A DNA stretch of 64,000 nucleotides, from the NCBI GenBank assembly GCA_030533445.1, contig CM060070.1, positions 20,960,001 to 21,024,000 of the forward strand, in the 5' to 3' direction. The translations under genes were made by a program, and so were the position numbers. Position 1 is the stretch's first letter. Each line of letters begins with the position of its first letter. Shown piece after piece: positions 54,151 through 64,000 of this stretch. The notes below the pieces were generated by a model. That model worked only from the letters and a program-made list of their open reading frames with translations. It was not told the DNA's origin and did no database searches. This DNA is from Cyprinodon diabolis. Lineage: Eukaryota > Chordata > Actinopteri > Cyprinodontiformes > Cyprinodontidae.

Positions 54151-54429
54151 GTTATATTTTAGATTTCAAATTATACATTTGTTAAAAGATCCTCTTGTAT
54201 ACAAATAGATTAAAGTTTGTGGTAGTAATCGTGGTATTACACTCAAAAGCTATGGTACCTTTTAAAGGATTTATAAATCCCCCACAGGTTCACCCTCAAG
54301 AAAACAAAACATTGACAGATCCTCACTTGCTGAAAAAAACACTAAATTGCTTCCTGCAATGGTTCCAAACAGTTGACTGTAATGATTCCTAGCTGTGGGA
54401 AGACAAACTATAAACATGAGAAGTTATTT

Positions 54430-55160
54430 CTGGAGATTTTTAACTTATACACGCAATAATAGGCGGCAATTTAAATGCCTTTGCACAGCATCTAACCATT
54501 TAAGTCTGTCCTGTCCTTAACGTGTTCAACCCACGGTCAAAACCACAGAGCTTGTCTGATCAACCTTAATGAGGCTGGTGCTATGTGAGCACGTGTGTTT
54601 GCAGAAGTTAACACCTGGTCCAGCTGCTGCCTATAAACCTGCATCGCTGTCAGGGACTATTAAAGCACCTCGTTGGCAGCCTTCGTTCTTCCTTCCTCTC
54701 AATCTCCAGCAAAGCCCCTGAAATCACTTAACAGCATCCTCCATTAATGGGACTCAATAAATGTGGGCTTACATTTATTGGTTTGCATTTTAAGATAAAA
54801 ATGTGCATCCAGAGTGAAAGACTTCTCTCACACTGTCATATGAAACCACATACACTCACCCACACACCTTCAGATGAGACAAACCTTGCAAAGGCAGATT
54901 TTTCCACTTATAGCTTCTCACAGCAGAAGCAGGCAGCGGGTGCCACTCATTCTCTGGATGCGTGTAGATATGTGTGTTGCAGACAGAGTGAGGAAGAAGG
55001 CTTATCTGGCTCAGCATCAGCACTAGGATGATTTGTCCACAGCCGTCCTTGTGCGGGTGGAGAGATAAAGCCTTTATGCTCCTGGAAAAAAAGGGCGTGT
55101 AGGATCGTGCCTCAACAGCCACCAGCTCTCAGAAAACAAAATAATCTCATTACCCCGAGT
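54430..55160. promoter_or_regulatory. Candidate conserved non-coding block C
   Basis: A GC-richer stretch without a recognised exon or repeat. It includes AGGCTGGTGCTATGTGAGCA and, at the right edge, CTCATTACCCCGAGTAATG, a near palindrome around TAC/GTA. Regulatory function is inferred. Confidence 0.25.
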
Positions 55161-55379
55161 AATGTTAAGGAATTAGCCCTGACTGTGTTTACACAGGTGT
55201 GAAAAGTCAATGATCTGAAGACTTTAGTTCTGCTCTTTTCATCCAATAAATGTACTGTGAGTATGTTTTACTTATAAAATGTGTGTCATCCATTCGATTC
55301 AACCCGCTATGGATTTGGAGCCTCTAAATAAGATGCTGTGTATTTATCAACAGGATTCACTTAGTAGAATCCGCTTGAG

Positions 55380-56141
55380 TGCAATTTAATCTGAACATAA
55401 ATACAGCTGTTCTGTGAAGGACTAAGAGGTCAGTTGGAGAGCATTGCAAAGAGCAAGACACGAAGCACAGCTGACAGGTAAGCGATAAAGCTCTGGAGAA
55501 GGGTTAGCTAGTTACTCCTTAAACATCTGAAAAAGATCTTAAAATTAATAGAGTAGGACACAAAGATGTGGCTGTCGGCCTGAAAGGGCATAAAGAAGCC
55601 AAATCTGGAGGAGGTGGAAACTTCTATTGCTCAGGTGGTTGAGATAGTTGGCATAACTGTTTAAAAACATGACCTTTATGATAGTGGGACAAAAAAAGGT
55701 GGCAATTAAAAAGGAAAGCTTTAAGAAGACCTGCTGAAATTTTACTGCAAGCTACACAGGGGACAAAGCTCATTTGTGGAAGATATAATTCAAACTCTTC
55801 AGCTTATTCAAAATGCTATCTGTCAGAGACAGCTAACATGATCATCATGGTGGTGGCAGCATCATGCTATGGGCAATTCTTTTTTTACTCAGCATTGACA
55901 TTCAATTTGCTCTGAGTTGATGCAGACAGATGGAGCCTAAAGAGGGCAGTGTTTGTTGAAAACTAGTTAGCAGCTGCAAAGTACCTGTGGGGAAAGGCCA
56001 CTTTCCAGCAGATCAATAATTGATTTAGGTCAGAGCGTTTTTCTGTATTAAAAAACGTAAATTCAAAGTCCAGATCGGATTCAAACTGAGAATCTGTGGC
56101 TCGAGACTTGAAATCAGATTTTCTTAGACACTCTCCATCCA

Positions 56142-56189
<48 letters not shown>

Positions 56190-56417
56190 CTGTTAATGGA
56201 ATGGGAAAATCTTGAACTATTGGGAGTTAAATTAAAAAAAACAAATTTACTTTGTAAGAAAAAAAAGGTTTATTTTATTTTTGATTCCATTGGAAATTAT
56301 TTTGTTTTGCTTCAATGTAAAAAGTGCTAAAACCTGTATAAAATATGTTTGGCTGTAACATAAAAGAAAATTAGAAAAGGTTCAGTGGATGTGAATACAT
56401 TTGAAAGGCCCTGTATA
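55380..56417 (+). mobile_element. Degenerate Tc1-like transposon copy (5' end missing)
   Basis: The order follows a teleost Tc1-like element. ACAGCTGTTCTGTGAAGGAC near 55404 marks the start of the transposase region. Then come GATAAAGCTCTGGAGAAG, GGTGGTGGCAGCATCATGCT near 55849, GAGAATCTGTGGCTCGAGAC and CTCTCCATCCAACC near 56133. The right terminal repeat ends TGAATACATTTGAAAGGCCC and TGTATA. Many stops, deletions and a CA microsatellite break the frame. Confidence 0.75.
56145..56186 (+). repeat. (CA)n microsatellite in the Tc1-like copy
   Basis: About 21 uninterrupted CA units directly after the CTCTCCATCCAACC block of the transposase remnant. Confidence 0.95.
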
Positions 56418-56699
56418 ATGTAAAATTACAATATACTGTAAAAATATAAAAAAGTGACATAAACCCTCACCTCCCAAACAGTAATCATACTCAAATCCAT
56501 TTAAGAAGGCAGGAATAAGTACTAGGCATGCTGAATTTATATATCAGCACATTTAAAGAGAAAGCTAGGAAACAACTTCAAAAATAAGATTTTAAAACTT
56601 TCTCCTGTTGTCTGACACTTGACCTCAACTGAAACATGGTAAACCCTCACACCTGGCTCTCCATTAAGGAAAAACAAACAATGAGAAGTATTTGAAAAT

Positions 56700-57160
56700 G
56701 TTATTTGACTCTGATCTGCTCAGCAACTCAGCTGGGTGTACGCCGTCCACAAGTGCATGTCATCATCAGGAAGATTTAATGCCTCTGAGCCCGGGGCTCG
56801 TTACGCCTAGGAGTGAGACCCCAGTGAGTCTGTGCTGAGAGGAGTGTGTGTGTGCATGTTAGTTAAAGACAGAGAGCATAAAAACGAGGTAGTCTGCTGA
56901 TGATTTCACATCTGCATGTTCACTTGGACTGTTTCCTTTCTCAGCATTCCCCTGAGATTGAGACATTGCTTGTATTTGTATTTTCTTGGAAGCCAAACAG
57001 CCGAGGTTACATGCAAGTCTTTTGGGTTGCGGCAGAGTTAACAGCTCATTAGCGCTGATTCATTTCAGCTTCCCTCCTGGTTTTCTGTAGGGAGACACAG
57101 TCCGCCACCATCTTTCACACACAATGTAAATCACTGTGACCTAACTCAGGGATGAAGGAT
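56700..57160. promoter_or_regulatory. Candidate conserved non-coding block D
   Basis: A GC-richer island with TTACGCCTAGGAGTGAGACC and AGCTCATTAGCGCTGATTCA, flanked by AT-rich DNA. No exon or repeat is recognised. Function is inferred from contrast with the flanks only. Confidence 0.25.
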
Positions 57161-57904
57161 GGGAAGCAGAGCCCGTTATGTACATGTTCTTACTCATCTG
57201 TGTGTTTGCAGTCTATTTGTGTCTACAGGACAGCAGAACATACTTCAAACAAAATTAAATGTTATGGTAATTTTGAGGCAAGAATTTTGTAATATTTTGG
57301 AAAAAAAACTTAGAGCTACAATATGGCCTCATATCCTACATTTTTTAACCAAATAACTGACCCATACACAAAAAAAAAAATATTTTTTTACAATTATTCC
57401 CAGATATCACATATCGGGTGTTTCTTTTTTAAATGAACCTCTATCTACCTTTCTCTTACCTTTTATCTTATAAAAACCTAACAATATTCAAATTTAGGCC
57501 AAAAAAAGTTGGATATAGCAAGGCCGAATGTTAACATCAGAGGTGTCAAAGATATCACTGTTTATTTAAAAGTGTTAAACTATCATTTTTAAAACTACTT
57601 AAGCTATAAAAGTAAAAGTAAGGCAGAAAAGCCTAAAGCAGAAAGCTGCTTTACTGAACTACCCTATTAAAGGAACATTTCCATATACTTCATTTTTTTT
57701 ATTTTATAACTAATGGCAAAAGTGTTAAATTTAACTGCATCATATTGAAAAACTATTTATTCTTACTATTTATCCTTCACAAATAAATTAATTGTCTGGA
57801 TGAAACAAATTATTTTTGATGGGTTTTATTTTTTTTAAATACCAACAGGCCATAAGAAAAAAATGCTTAAATGAAACAAAATTAACATGTCTATTTTCAA
57901 AATG

Positions 57905-58450
57905 TAAGGCTTAGACTTAGAGAATTAGATTTTATTTTGTCATTTTGTATACACAAACAAATTTCTTTAAGTATAACTCTCTAGACTTTTTCATTTTTTA
58001 TAGTGCAGGTAAGCAGCAGTGATAAAACATTGTGATGAAATAAGTGATGTAAACAAATGACTGTATAGTTATGTATAGTTCCATCATTTCAGTTTTATAT
58101 ATATATATAATCCATTTTAAATAACATTCAGCAGTCTAATGGCAGTGGGAAAGAAACTGTTCTGGAATCTGCTGGACCTGCATCAGATGCTTCAAAGTCT
58201 CTTTCCAGAGGGCAGCAGAGAGAACAATCCATGTTGGGGGTGTGAGAGGTCATTGATGATGTTACGGGCTCGGGAAATGCAGCGCTGGGATGAAATGTCT
58301 TTAATGAAGGGAAGAGGAGCCCCTATGATCGTCTCTGCTGTTCTTACCACTCTCCTCACCTTCTTCCGGTCTGAGGCACTGCAGCCTCCACACCACACAG
58401 TGAGACATCTGGTCAGAATGCTCTCTATGGTGCTGTGTAAGGAGTAGAAG
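57905..58450 (-). pseudogene. LINE 3' fragment (Rex1/L2-type)
   Basis: On the minus strand, ASDRKKVRRVVRTAETIIGA, PLPFIKDISSQRCISRARN and HPQHGLFSLLPSGKR correspond to the C-terminus of the ORF at 39205-40065. A 3' UTR follows and ends near 57905 with a CTAAGTCTAAGCC tail. It is broken by stops. A sister copy about 3.8 kb away (61915) shares its boundary at AACATTCAGCAGTC. Confidence 0.7.
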
Positions 58451-59480
58451 TAAAAAGTTCTCTAAAAATAAATACTCCAGTAAACTATAGATATTCAAAA
58501 TGTCTACTTAAGTAAGTCAACAAAGCAGTTGTACTTTGTTATTTGACCCCTCTGTTGACAAGAGCAAACCAGGGATGGCAGACAAATCAATATAGTTGTA
58601 CATAAGAAACTGTTAGCATAAAAAGATCAGATGGCTACACAACAAGTAAGGGATTCATTCTTGTGTAAAAGAGCAAAAGCATAGATCACATTAGCTTAGT
58701 CGAAAAAAGTCGATCTATCAATTCAACACACTAAGCAATATGGTTAGTAGAATATTATCTTTAAACATTATCATCTCTATATGATACAATTAGTTTAACA
58801 CACTGCTAATAGCTGGTTAATTAGCCAAAGAGTTTAAATGGTGTGCTTGAAGTGTGTAATTTTAAATGTTTTACAGTCATCAAAGTGTAGGTTAGCAATC
58901 CTTGCTGCATCAGATTATCATCTGGCTTAAACAGCCAAAAGCTTTCTCTGGTATCTCACTGAAAGGACTTATTTTAATATAGACATGTGGTAACTGGTCA
59001 TTGGGACTTGGCCCATGCCCTGTAGAGATAAAGACATCTGCCATTGCAAAAATGTAGAATAATGTAAAAAAAAAAGAATGCAAAAACTTACATAAAAATG
59101 CAGCTAAAATACATGCAGACATTCTTATGCCCATTTATAAGTTACTTTATCTCTTAGGATAGTCTACCTTATCTTACTAGACAAACTCCTAGAATGCAGC
59201 AGCAGGAGCTAAACAGAAGCTCTCAGGGAGTATCTATGTCTATCTCTGTGTCAGTAATATAACTCTTGAAATTCTGACCCTCTCATCGCCTTCATTTATA
59301 ACACTGGACAGGTCCAGACAGAGAAAGGAGTGAAAAAGAAAGATCAAAGAGGTAAACTAGAATGTGAGATGAATAGACACACAAGCAGACTGCAAAACTA
59401 TGACCCATGACCCCTTCGAGACTACACTGTTACATGTTAAATAAAGAGACAATAATCTCAAAAACTTTGCAGATAAAGTT
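58451..59480. other. Non-coding, AT-rich, no recognised exon
   Basis: Only short chance frames. No repeat family is recognised. Confidence 0.35.
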
Positions 59481-60960
59481 TTATGAAGCTTTTTTTTTTA
59501 GACAAAAAAATCCCTGCTGTGAGGGAGCGTGTTAAGGAAAGGCAGTTCAGAGGTCAGGCTTGGGAAAGCGTGTGGACATCTTACCCATATTGCACACAGA
59601 GCTGTGTTCTTCTGTCTCTGCTCCTAAATTTTAGGACATCTCTCAATTACAATAACAGCTGATGGCCCTCTCGAGGACTATCATCTGTCCCTGCTTCAAA
59701 AATGGAGAGAAGAAAGAAGCACAATCCTCTCATGGCCCAAATAAACAGCAGCATATGGACTTGCCACTCACAATCCGTTCCTTTATAAATGGCTTTGGGT
59801 GCATTTTTAGAGCAAAACGTATTTAGAATTTAGTGGAGAGGTTGATGAGGTGAGGGATCATTACCTCCTAAGATTTTTTTTTCTTCTTTTGAAGCCTCCG
59901 TTTCCCTGACCTCTAAAAATGGCAAAGAAGAAAAGCCATAAAACCTATTTTCCATTACGTCCCTTAAAGCAGTTCCCGCCAGTGAAGGGATGAAGGGAAC
60001 AGAGAGAAAAGAAAATTGGCTTCCAGATACAGTTTACATCACTCACATGTCACTGCAAATAAGCTGATCTGACCGCTCAGCACTTTGTTTTACCCCCAAA
60101 AACAGAGACCATCAACAACGTTCTTTGTATCTTGGATGGTGTGATGAATGTGCCTGTGCCCATATATCTCCTTCTCCTCTTAATTACAATAAGTTGGTGC
60201 CATAATAGGATTGTCAACTACCAAGGAGTGACAGCTTAAAAGAAATGCTTTCCAGTTGAAATGTGCCTTTGAGGACCGATTTTCCAGAGCTTTCTTGCTT
60301 CACTTTAAAGCTCCATCCAGTTCGGCAGCCCTTTCAGTGTAGCCGGGATACAAATCCACGCTGCTGCAGCTATCAGAGGCCCAGAATGAGCATAAAAAAG
60401 CTGAATTACATCTTGCTTCATTTTAAAGGTTCTCTTTGGCTCTTCGTGTGCAAAGCGCCCCACTTTGGCTTGCCAAGTGTCTGTGTTACCGGGATTCATC
60501 ATAGAGAAGTCAAAGAATTGCTGTGTAGACAATGCTAGCGGTCATCTTTTGTCTTCGTAGTGCAATCTCTCTGTCTTGATTCAGGAACGCCACTGTCATG
60601 TTGCTGCCTGCCAGAGTTCCGTTGTTTTGCCAGCTACCAATCAGCCATCTGCTGGGTTATGTCTTTTCTCTGTTAGCTGTCGTGTTTTTAATGTTCTTAA
60701 CCATTACCTCAAAGATTTGACATGTTCCAGGAGTGCTTTTTTTAAGGCCCATGTGGCTACAGAGGCTCTGGTGGCAAGCGATAACCATCCACAGCCAAGG
60801 GCTACTGCTCCGCTTTCAATCCCTTTGTGGTTGATTTCAAAGCAAGCAATGCTGCAGCATCCACCAGCTCTGCAAAAAGGGACACATTTTGCAACCTTCA
60901 ATGCAGATGTGCCAACACTTTCATGAAAGAGTCGGAGGAAAGCAGACCTGTTGATGATTT
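59480..60960. promoter_or_regulatory. Candidate conserved non-coding block E
   Basis: A long GC-richer tract without recognised exons. It includes CTCTTAATTACAATAAGTTG, CCTTTATAAATGGC and AACGCCACTGTCATG words. Long frames occur on both strands at 60263-60538 and 60704-61069 but match no family I know, and they lack convincing splice sites. Regulatory function is inferred. Confidence 0.3.
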
Positions 60961-61914
60961 TCACTTGTTTAGTGATAGACTGGGCCAAAGCAGGAACAGA
61001 TGTAGGTAAGGAGAGGTAATGAGGGGCAGAGGAGAGATGCCCTGCAGTCCTTCCTGATACCAACCACACAAGTGCATGTTGAACAGAACATATTTTTGGC
61101 TTTTCTTAGAATAAGTTTTTTTCTTAAATATACAGTTGTTTTCAGAACTAGCCTTTCCCAATGAAATGTTGTCATGGAACAATGATTCAGTTCAATGTGT
61201 TTTTTGTTTTGCTTTTTAGATTGACCAATAAACATTTTTGCATTATTGTGAGATGGAAGGACTTTTACAGTCATCCCACAAATTCGATCTGAAAGCATGA
61301 AATTTGTTTGTATTCACCTTTCATTACCTAATACTGTTTATTACTAAAACAGCTGAAAGTCTTGGGGGTTGTCTACAATTTTGCTTGTCTAGTGACCAAT
61401 GATTAACCAATGGTTAACTGTGCCAATCTAAAATAAATCTCTGTCCCTGGTGAACAATAATGTCCCACAGCTCGATGCTGCCGCCACCAGGATGGGAGTT
61501 TCAGGGTAAGATACAGTTTTTATGCCACATGCAGTTTTGAATATGAACTGAATGTTCAGATTTGTGTTGCCTGAACAGAGGATAGTTAAGGATTAGTTAA
61601 AGGTATAGTGAAGGATTTTCGCAAATGTTTAAAAAGACTTGCCCTCTCCACTTAAAAAAAAAAATGCACATACACAACCCTGTACCCACTCCAGATAGGG
61701 AACGTGTATTAAACGCATGCTCTGTTTAAAAGTTGCTGTTTGCATCGCTCATACAAGCTTACTTTCCAAGAGAAGATTTGCAATTTTTCCACTATTTCAG
61801 ACTAACCAACGGTAAGTGAAAATGGAGAGGAGCATGTAGGATGGTTAAAGCTCTCAAGACATTTCCATTTACAGCAGTGATAAAATGTAAACATAAAACT
61901 GAGATATGATTGTT

Positions 61915-63245
61915 TTATTCAACATTCAGCAGTCAAATGGCAATGGGTAAGAAGCTGTTTTGGAATCTGTTGGACCTCATCAGATGCTTCGAAGCCTCTT
62001 CCCAGAGGGCAGCAGGGAGAGGGTATGAGGGGTCATTGATAATGTTGTGGGCTCGGGACACGCAGAGCTGGGATGAAATGTCTTTAATGGAGGGAAAAAG
62101 AGCCCCAACGATCTTCTCTTCAGTTCTCACTAGTCTTCTCACCTTCTTCTAATCTGTGGCCCACCCACCGAAAGTACGCCCACCGTACAGTGAGACAGCT
62201 TGTCAGAACGCTCTCTATTGTGCTTATATAGAAGGTTGTGAGAATGGGTGGGGGAAGGTGGGCTCTCCTCATCCTCCTCAGGGGATTTTTATGTGCTTTT
62301 GACCAGTGAGGTGGTGTTTACATTCCAGGTGAGGGTGTCTGTGATGTGCACCCCCAGGAATTTGGTGCTGCTGACCACCTCTACAGCTGAGCTGTTGATG
62401 AGCAGTGGAGCATGGTTAGGCCGGTTCTTCCTGAAGTTGAAAATGAACTCCTTTGTCTTTTCCACGTTCAGGATCAGGTTGTTGTCTCTGCACCAGCTGC
62501 TCCGCCTCCTCTCTGTAGTCCTGGTTGTTGTCGTCTCTGATGAGGCCCACCAATGTGGTGTCGTCTGCAAACTTTACAATGTGATTGGTGGTTAACCTGG
62601 GGACGGAGTCGTGTCATCAGTGTGAACAGCAGGGGGCTTAGGACACAGCCTTGAGGGGAGCCTGTCCTTAGGATGATGACATCAGAGGTGTTCTGTCCAA
62701 CCCAGACTGATTGAGGTCTGTTTGTGAGGAAGTCTCACAATTGTAGAGAGGTGTATGGAAGCCTAGCTGTTCCAGTTTACCAGATGCTGTGGGATGATGG
62801 TGTTGAAAGCTGAACTGAAGTCCAGCAACAGCATCCTCACATCCGTTTTCTTCTCTTTTGAGCTAGGCTCAGGTGAAGAGCAGAGGAGATGGCGTCCTCG
62901 GCGGAGCAGTTCAGTCGGTAGGTGAAGTGGAATGAGTCGAATGTTGGGGGGAAACTGGAGACGATGTGTTCTTTAAACAGCCTTTCGAAGCACTTCGTCA
63001 TGATAGGAGTCAGGGCGACAGGCCAGTAGTCATTGAGTGAGGTGACCTGAGACTTTTTTGGGACCAGAATGATGGTTGCAGACTTGAAAAATGCTGGCAC
63101 TATGGATTGGTCCAGCAAGGTGTTGAAAATGTCTGTGAGGACACCAGCCAGCTGATCTGCACACTCCTTGTACACCCACCCAAGTATGTTATGGGGGCCT
63201 GGGGCCTTTCTTGAGTTGACACTCCTCAGAGTTTTCCTCACCTTA
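61915..63245 (-). pseudogene. Decayed LINE ORF2 (Rex1/L2-type), RT to 3' end
   Basis: Read on the minus strand from 63245, the reverse transcriptase starts with SVNSRKAPGPHNI. It continues with STIVPAFFKSATIILVPKK-like finger sequence, LNDYWPVALTPIMTKCFERL, FTYRLNCSAEDAISSALH and a broken FSSAFNTIIP palm motif. Further on come DDTT near 62575, CRDNNLILNVEKTKEFIFNF, SSTKFLGVHITDTLTWNVNT, VRTEEKIVGALFPSIKDISS and NRFQNSFLP near 61950. Frameshifts and stops separate the pieces. It is the most complete LINE in the window but is inactive. Confidence 0.8.
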
Positions 63246-63499
63246 GCTTTGCCAAGGTTGACAAATTTGCTGCTTACACATTTGAAATATCCCACTTGGG
63301 GAAAATAAAAAGAATGTTTGTTCTGTTCAGTATAGCAGCCCATAGCCATTTTAAAAGAACAACCTCTATTGAGCACAACAGATCTTTGAAATATCAAGGA
63401 AAAAAAACGTCACTCTAAAAATAATCCACAAAGTGTGCAGAGAAACAACATGCATCTGCCATATGCTTCAAATTATATGTTTCACTCCAGTGCCTGCAA

Positions 63500-63800
63500 A
63501 ATAACAGCAAGTGAGGTTTTTGGGGGAGAAAGTTCCCAGCACCTCATTTACCTCCTGCTCCCCTCCGGCTTACTAATCCACAGGTCTGATAAAGTTCGGA
63601 GGCCCCTGTGGCTATGCGCTACTAGACGTGGGAATGAGAGGGGAACTCATAAAACATAATTGAGCTTTATGGGGCCCTTAAAGAGGTCTGTTGAAGGGAG
63701 GGCTATTTCTGAAGTTGTTGTTCTGCCCTAATCTAATGGGGGAGACGGTAATTAGAGAACAAGAAAAGATCACAGTCTATTGAATATGACAGCAGGGAAA
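63500..63800. promoter_or_regulatory. Candidate conserved non-coding block F
   Basis: A GC-richer stretch next to the LINE fragment, with ATAAAACATAATTGAGCTTT and GGAGACGGTAATTAGAGAAC words. No exon or repeat is recognised. It resembles blocks A-E in character. Confidence 0.25.
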
Positions 63801-64000
63801 ATGTTTTCGATGTAAACAATTTGTAAATGTTCACACCTGTTTCTTCCCCTCTAAGACCCAAGGATGTGAGAATTTTTGCATTTGCCAAACATAGTTTAAA
63901 TCTTATGAGCTTTCTACATAGTAAAACTAAATAATCTCCAGAAAGAAAAAGAAAAAAGTCTAACTTAACACCTGCTTAAGCAACAACAGTGCATTTTTAG

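Noticed and set aside
56145..56186. Possible Z-DNA regulatory element in the CA repeat
   Set aside because: It sits inside a dead Tc1-like copy and is best explained as an ordinary microsatellite.
60704..61069. 121-codon minus-strand frame in block E
   Set aside because: No recognisable motif, no splice sites, and the opposite strand is also open over much of it.

Overview
The window looks like teleost fish nuclear DNA. It is AT-rich, its genes have small exons with GT-AG introns, and it holds teleost-type repeats: Tc1-like transposons, Rex1/L2-type LINE ends, PIF/Harbinger-type MITEs and tRNA-derived SINEs. The protein-coding genes match vertebrate families. Only about 3 kb is coding.

Layout. 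(1) 1-2281, minus strand: first coding exon of lurap1 (leucine-rich adaptor protein 1); its intron runs off the left edge. (2) 2282-11204: non-coding, with a 527-bp Harbinger-type MITE (3416-3942) and LINE debris. (3) 11205-16626, plus strand: a complete eight-exon ttc22 gene whose exons join in frame to 568 codons plus stop; a MITE sits in the intron before exon 7. (4) 16.8-25 kb: decayed Tc1-like and LINE copies and a CCTT/GTCT microsatellite. (5) 26979-27587, plus strand: a complete three-exon cysteine-rich PLAC8/cornifelin-family gene of 124 residues. (6) 30.6-40.1 kb: a dense mobile-element district with adjacent TTAA-type and TWA-type MITEs, a 3.1-kb TIR element holding a transcript-like block with splice signals and a poly(A) signal, a 911-bp foldback with ~390-bp arms, a degenerate ~30-bp tandem array, a DIRS-like RNase H remnant and a 5'-truncated LINE. 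(7) 44-45.5 kb, minus strand: a probable last coding exon (22 codons with stop) and 3' UTR of an unidentified gene whose other exons would lie at higher coordinates. (8) 45.5-64 kb: no recognisable exons; AT-rich DNA alternates with GC-richer blocks that look like conserved non-coding elements, plus Tc1 and LINE fragments.

The genes do not form an operon or an obvious pathway. TTC22 is a TPR scaffold, LURAP1 an adaptor linked to cytoskeletal kinase and NF-kB signalling in mammals, and the PLAC8-like protein a small cysteine-rich protein. The most informative structure is the mobile-element nest at 36.1-40.1 kb: target-site duplications give the order in which two elements went in. The best open leads are the orphan terminal exon with its possible regulatory landscape, the transcript-like cargo of the 3.1-kb element, and the foldback as a possible long-hairpin RNA source.
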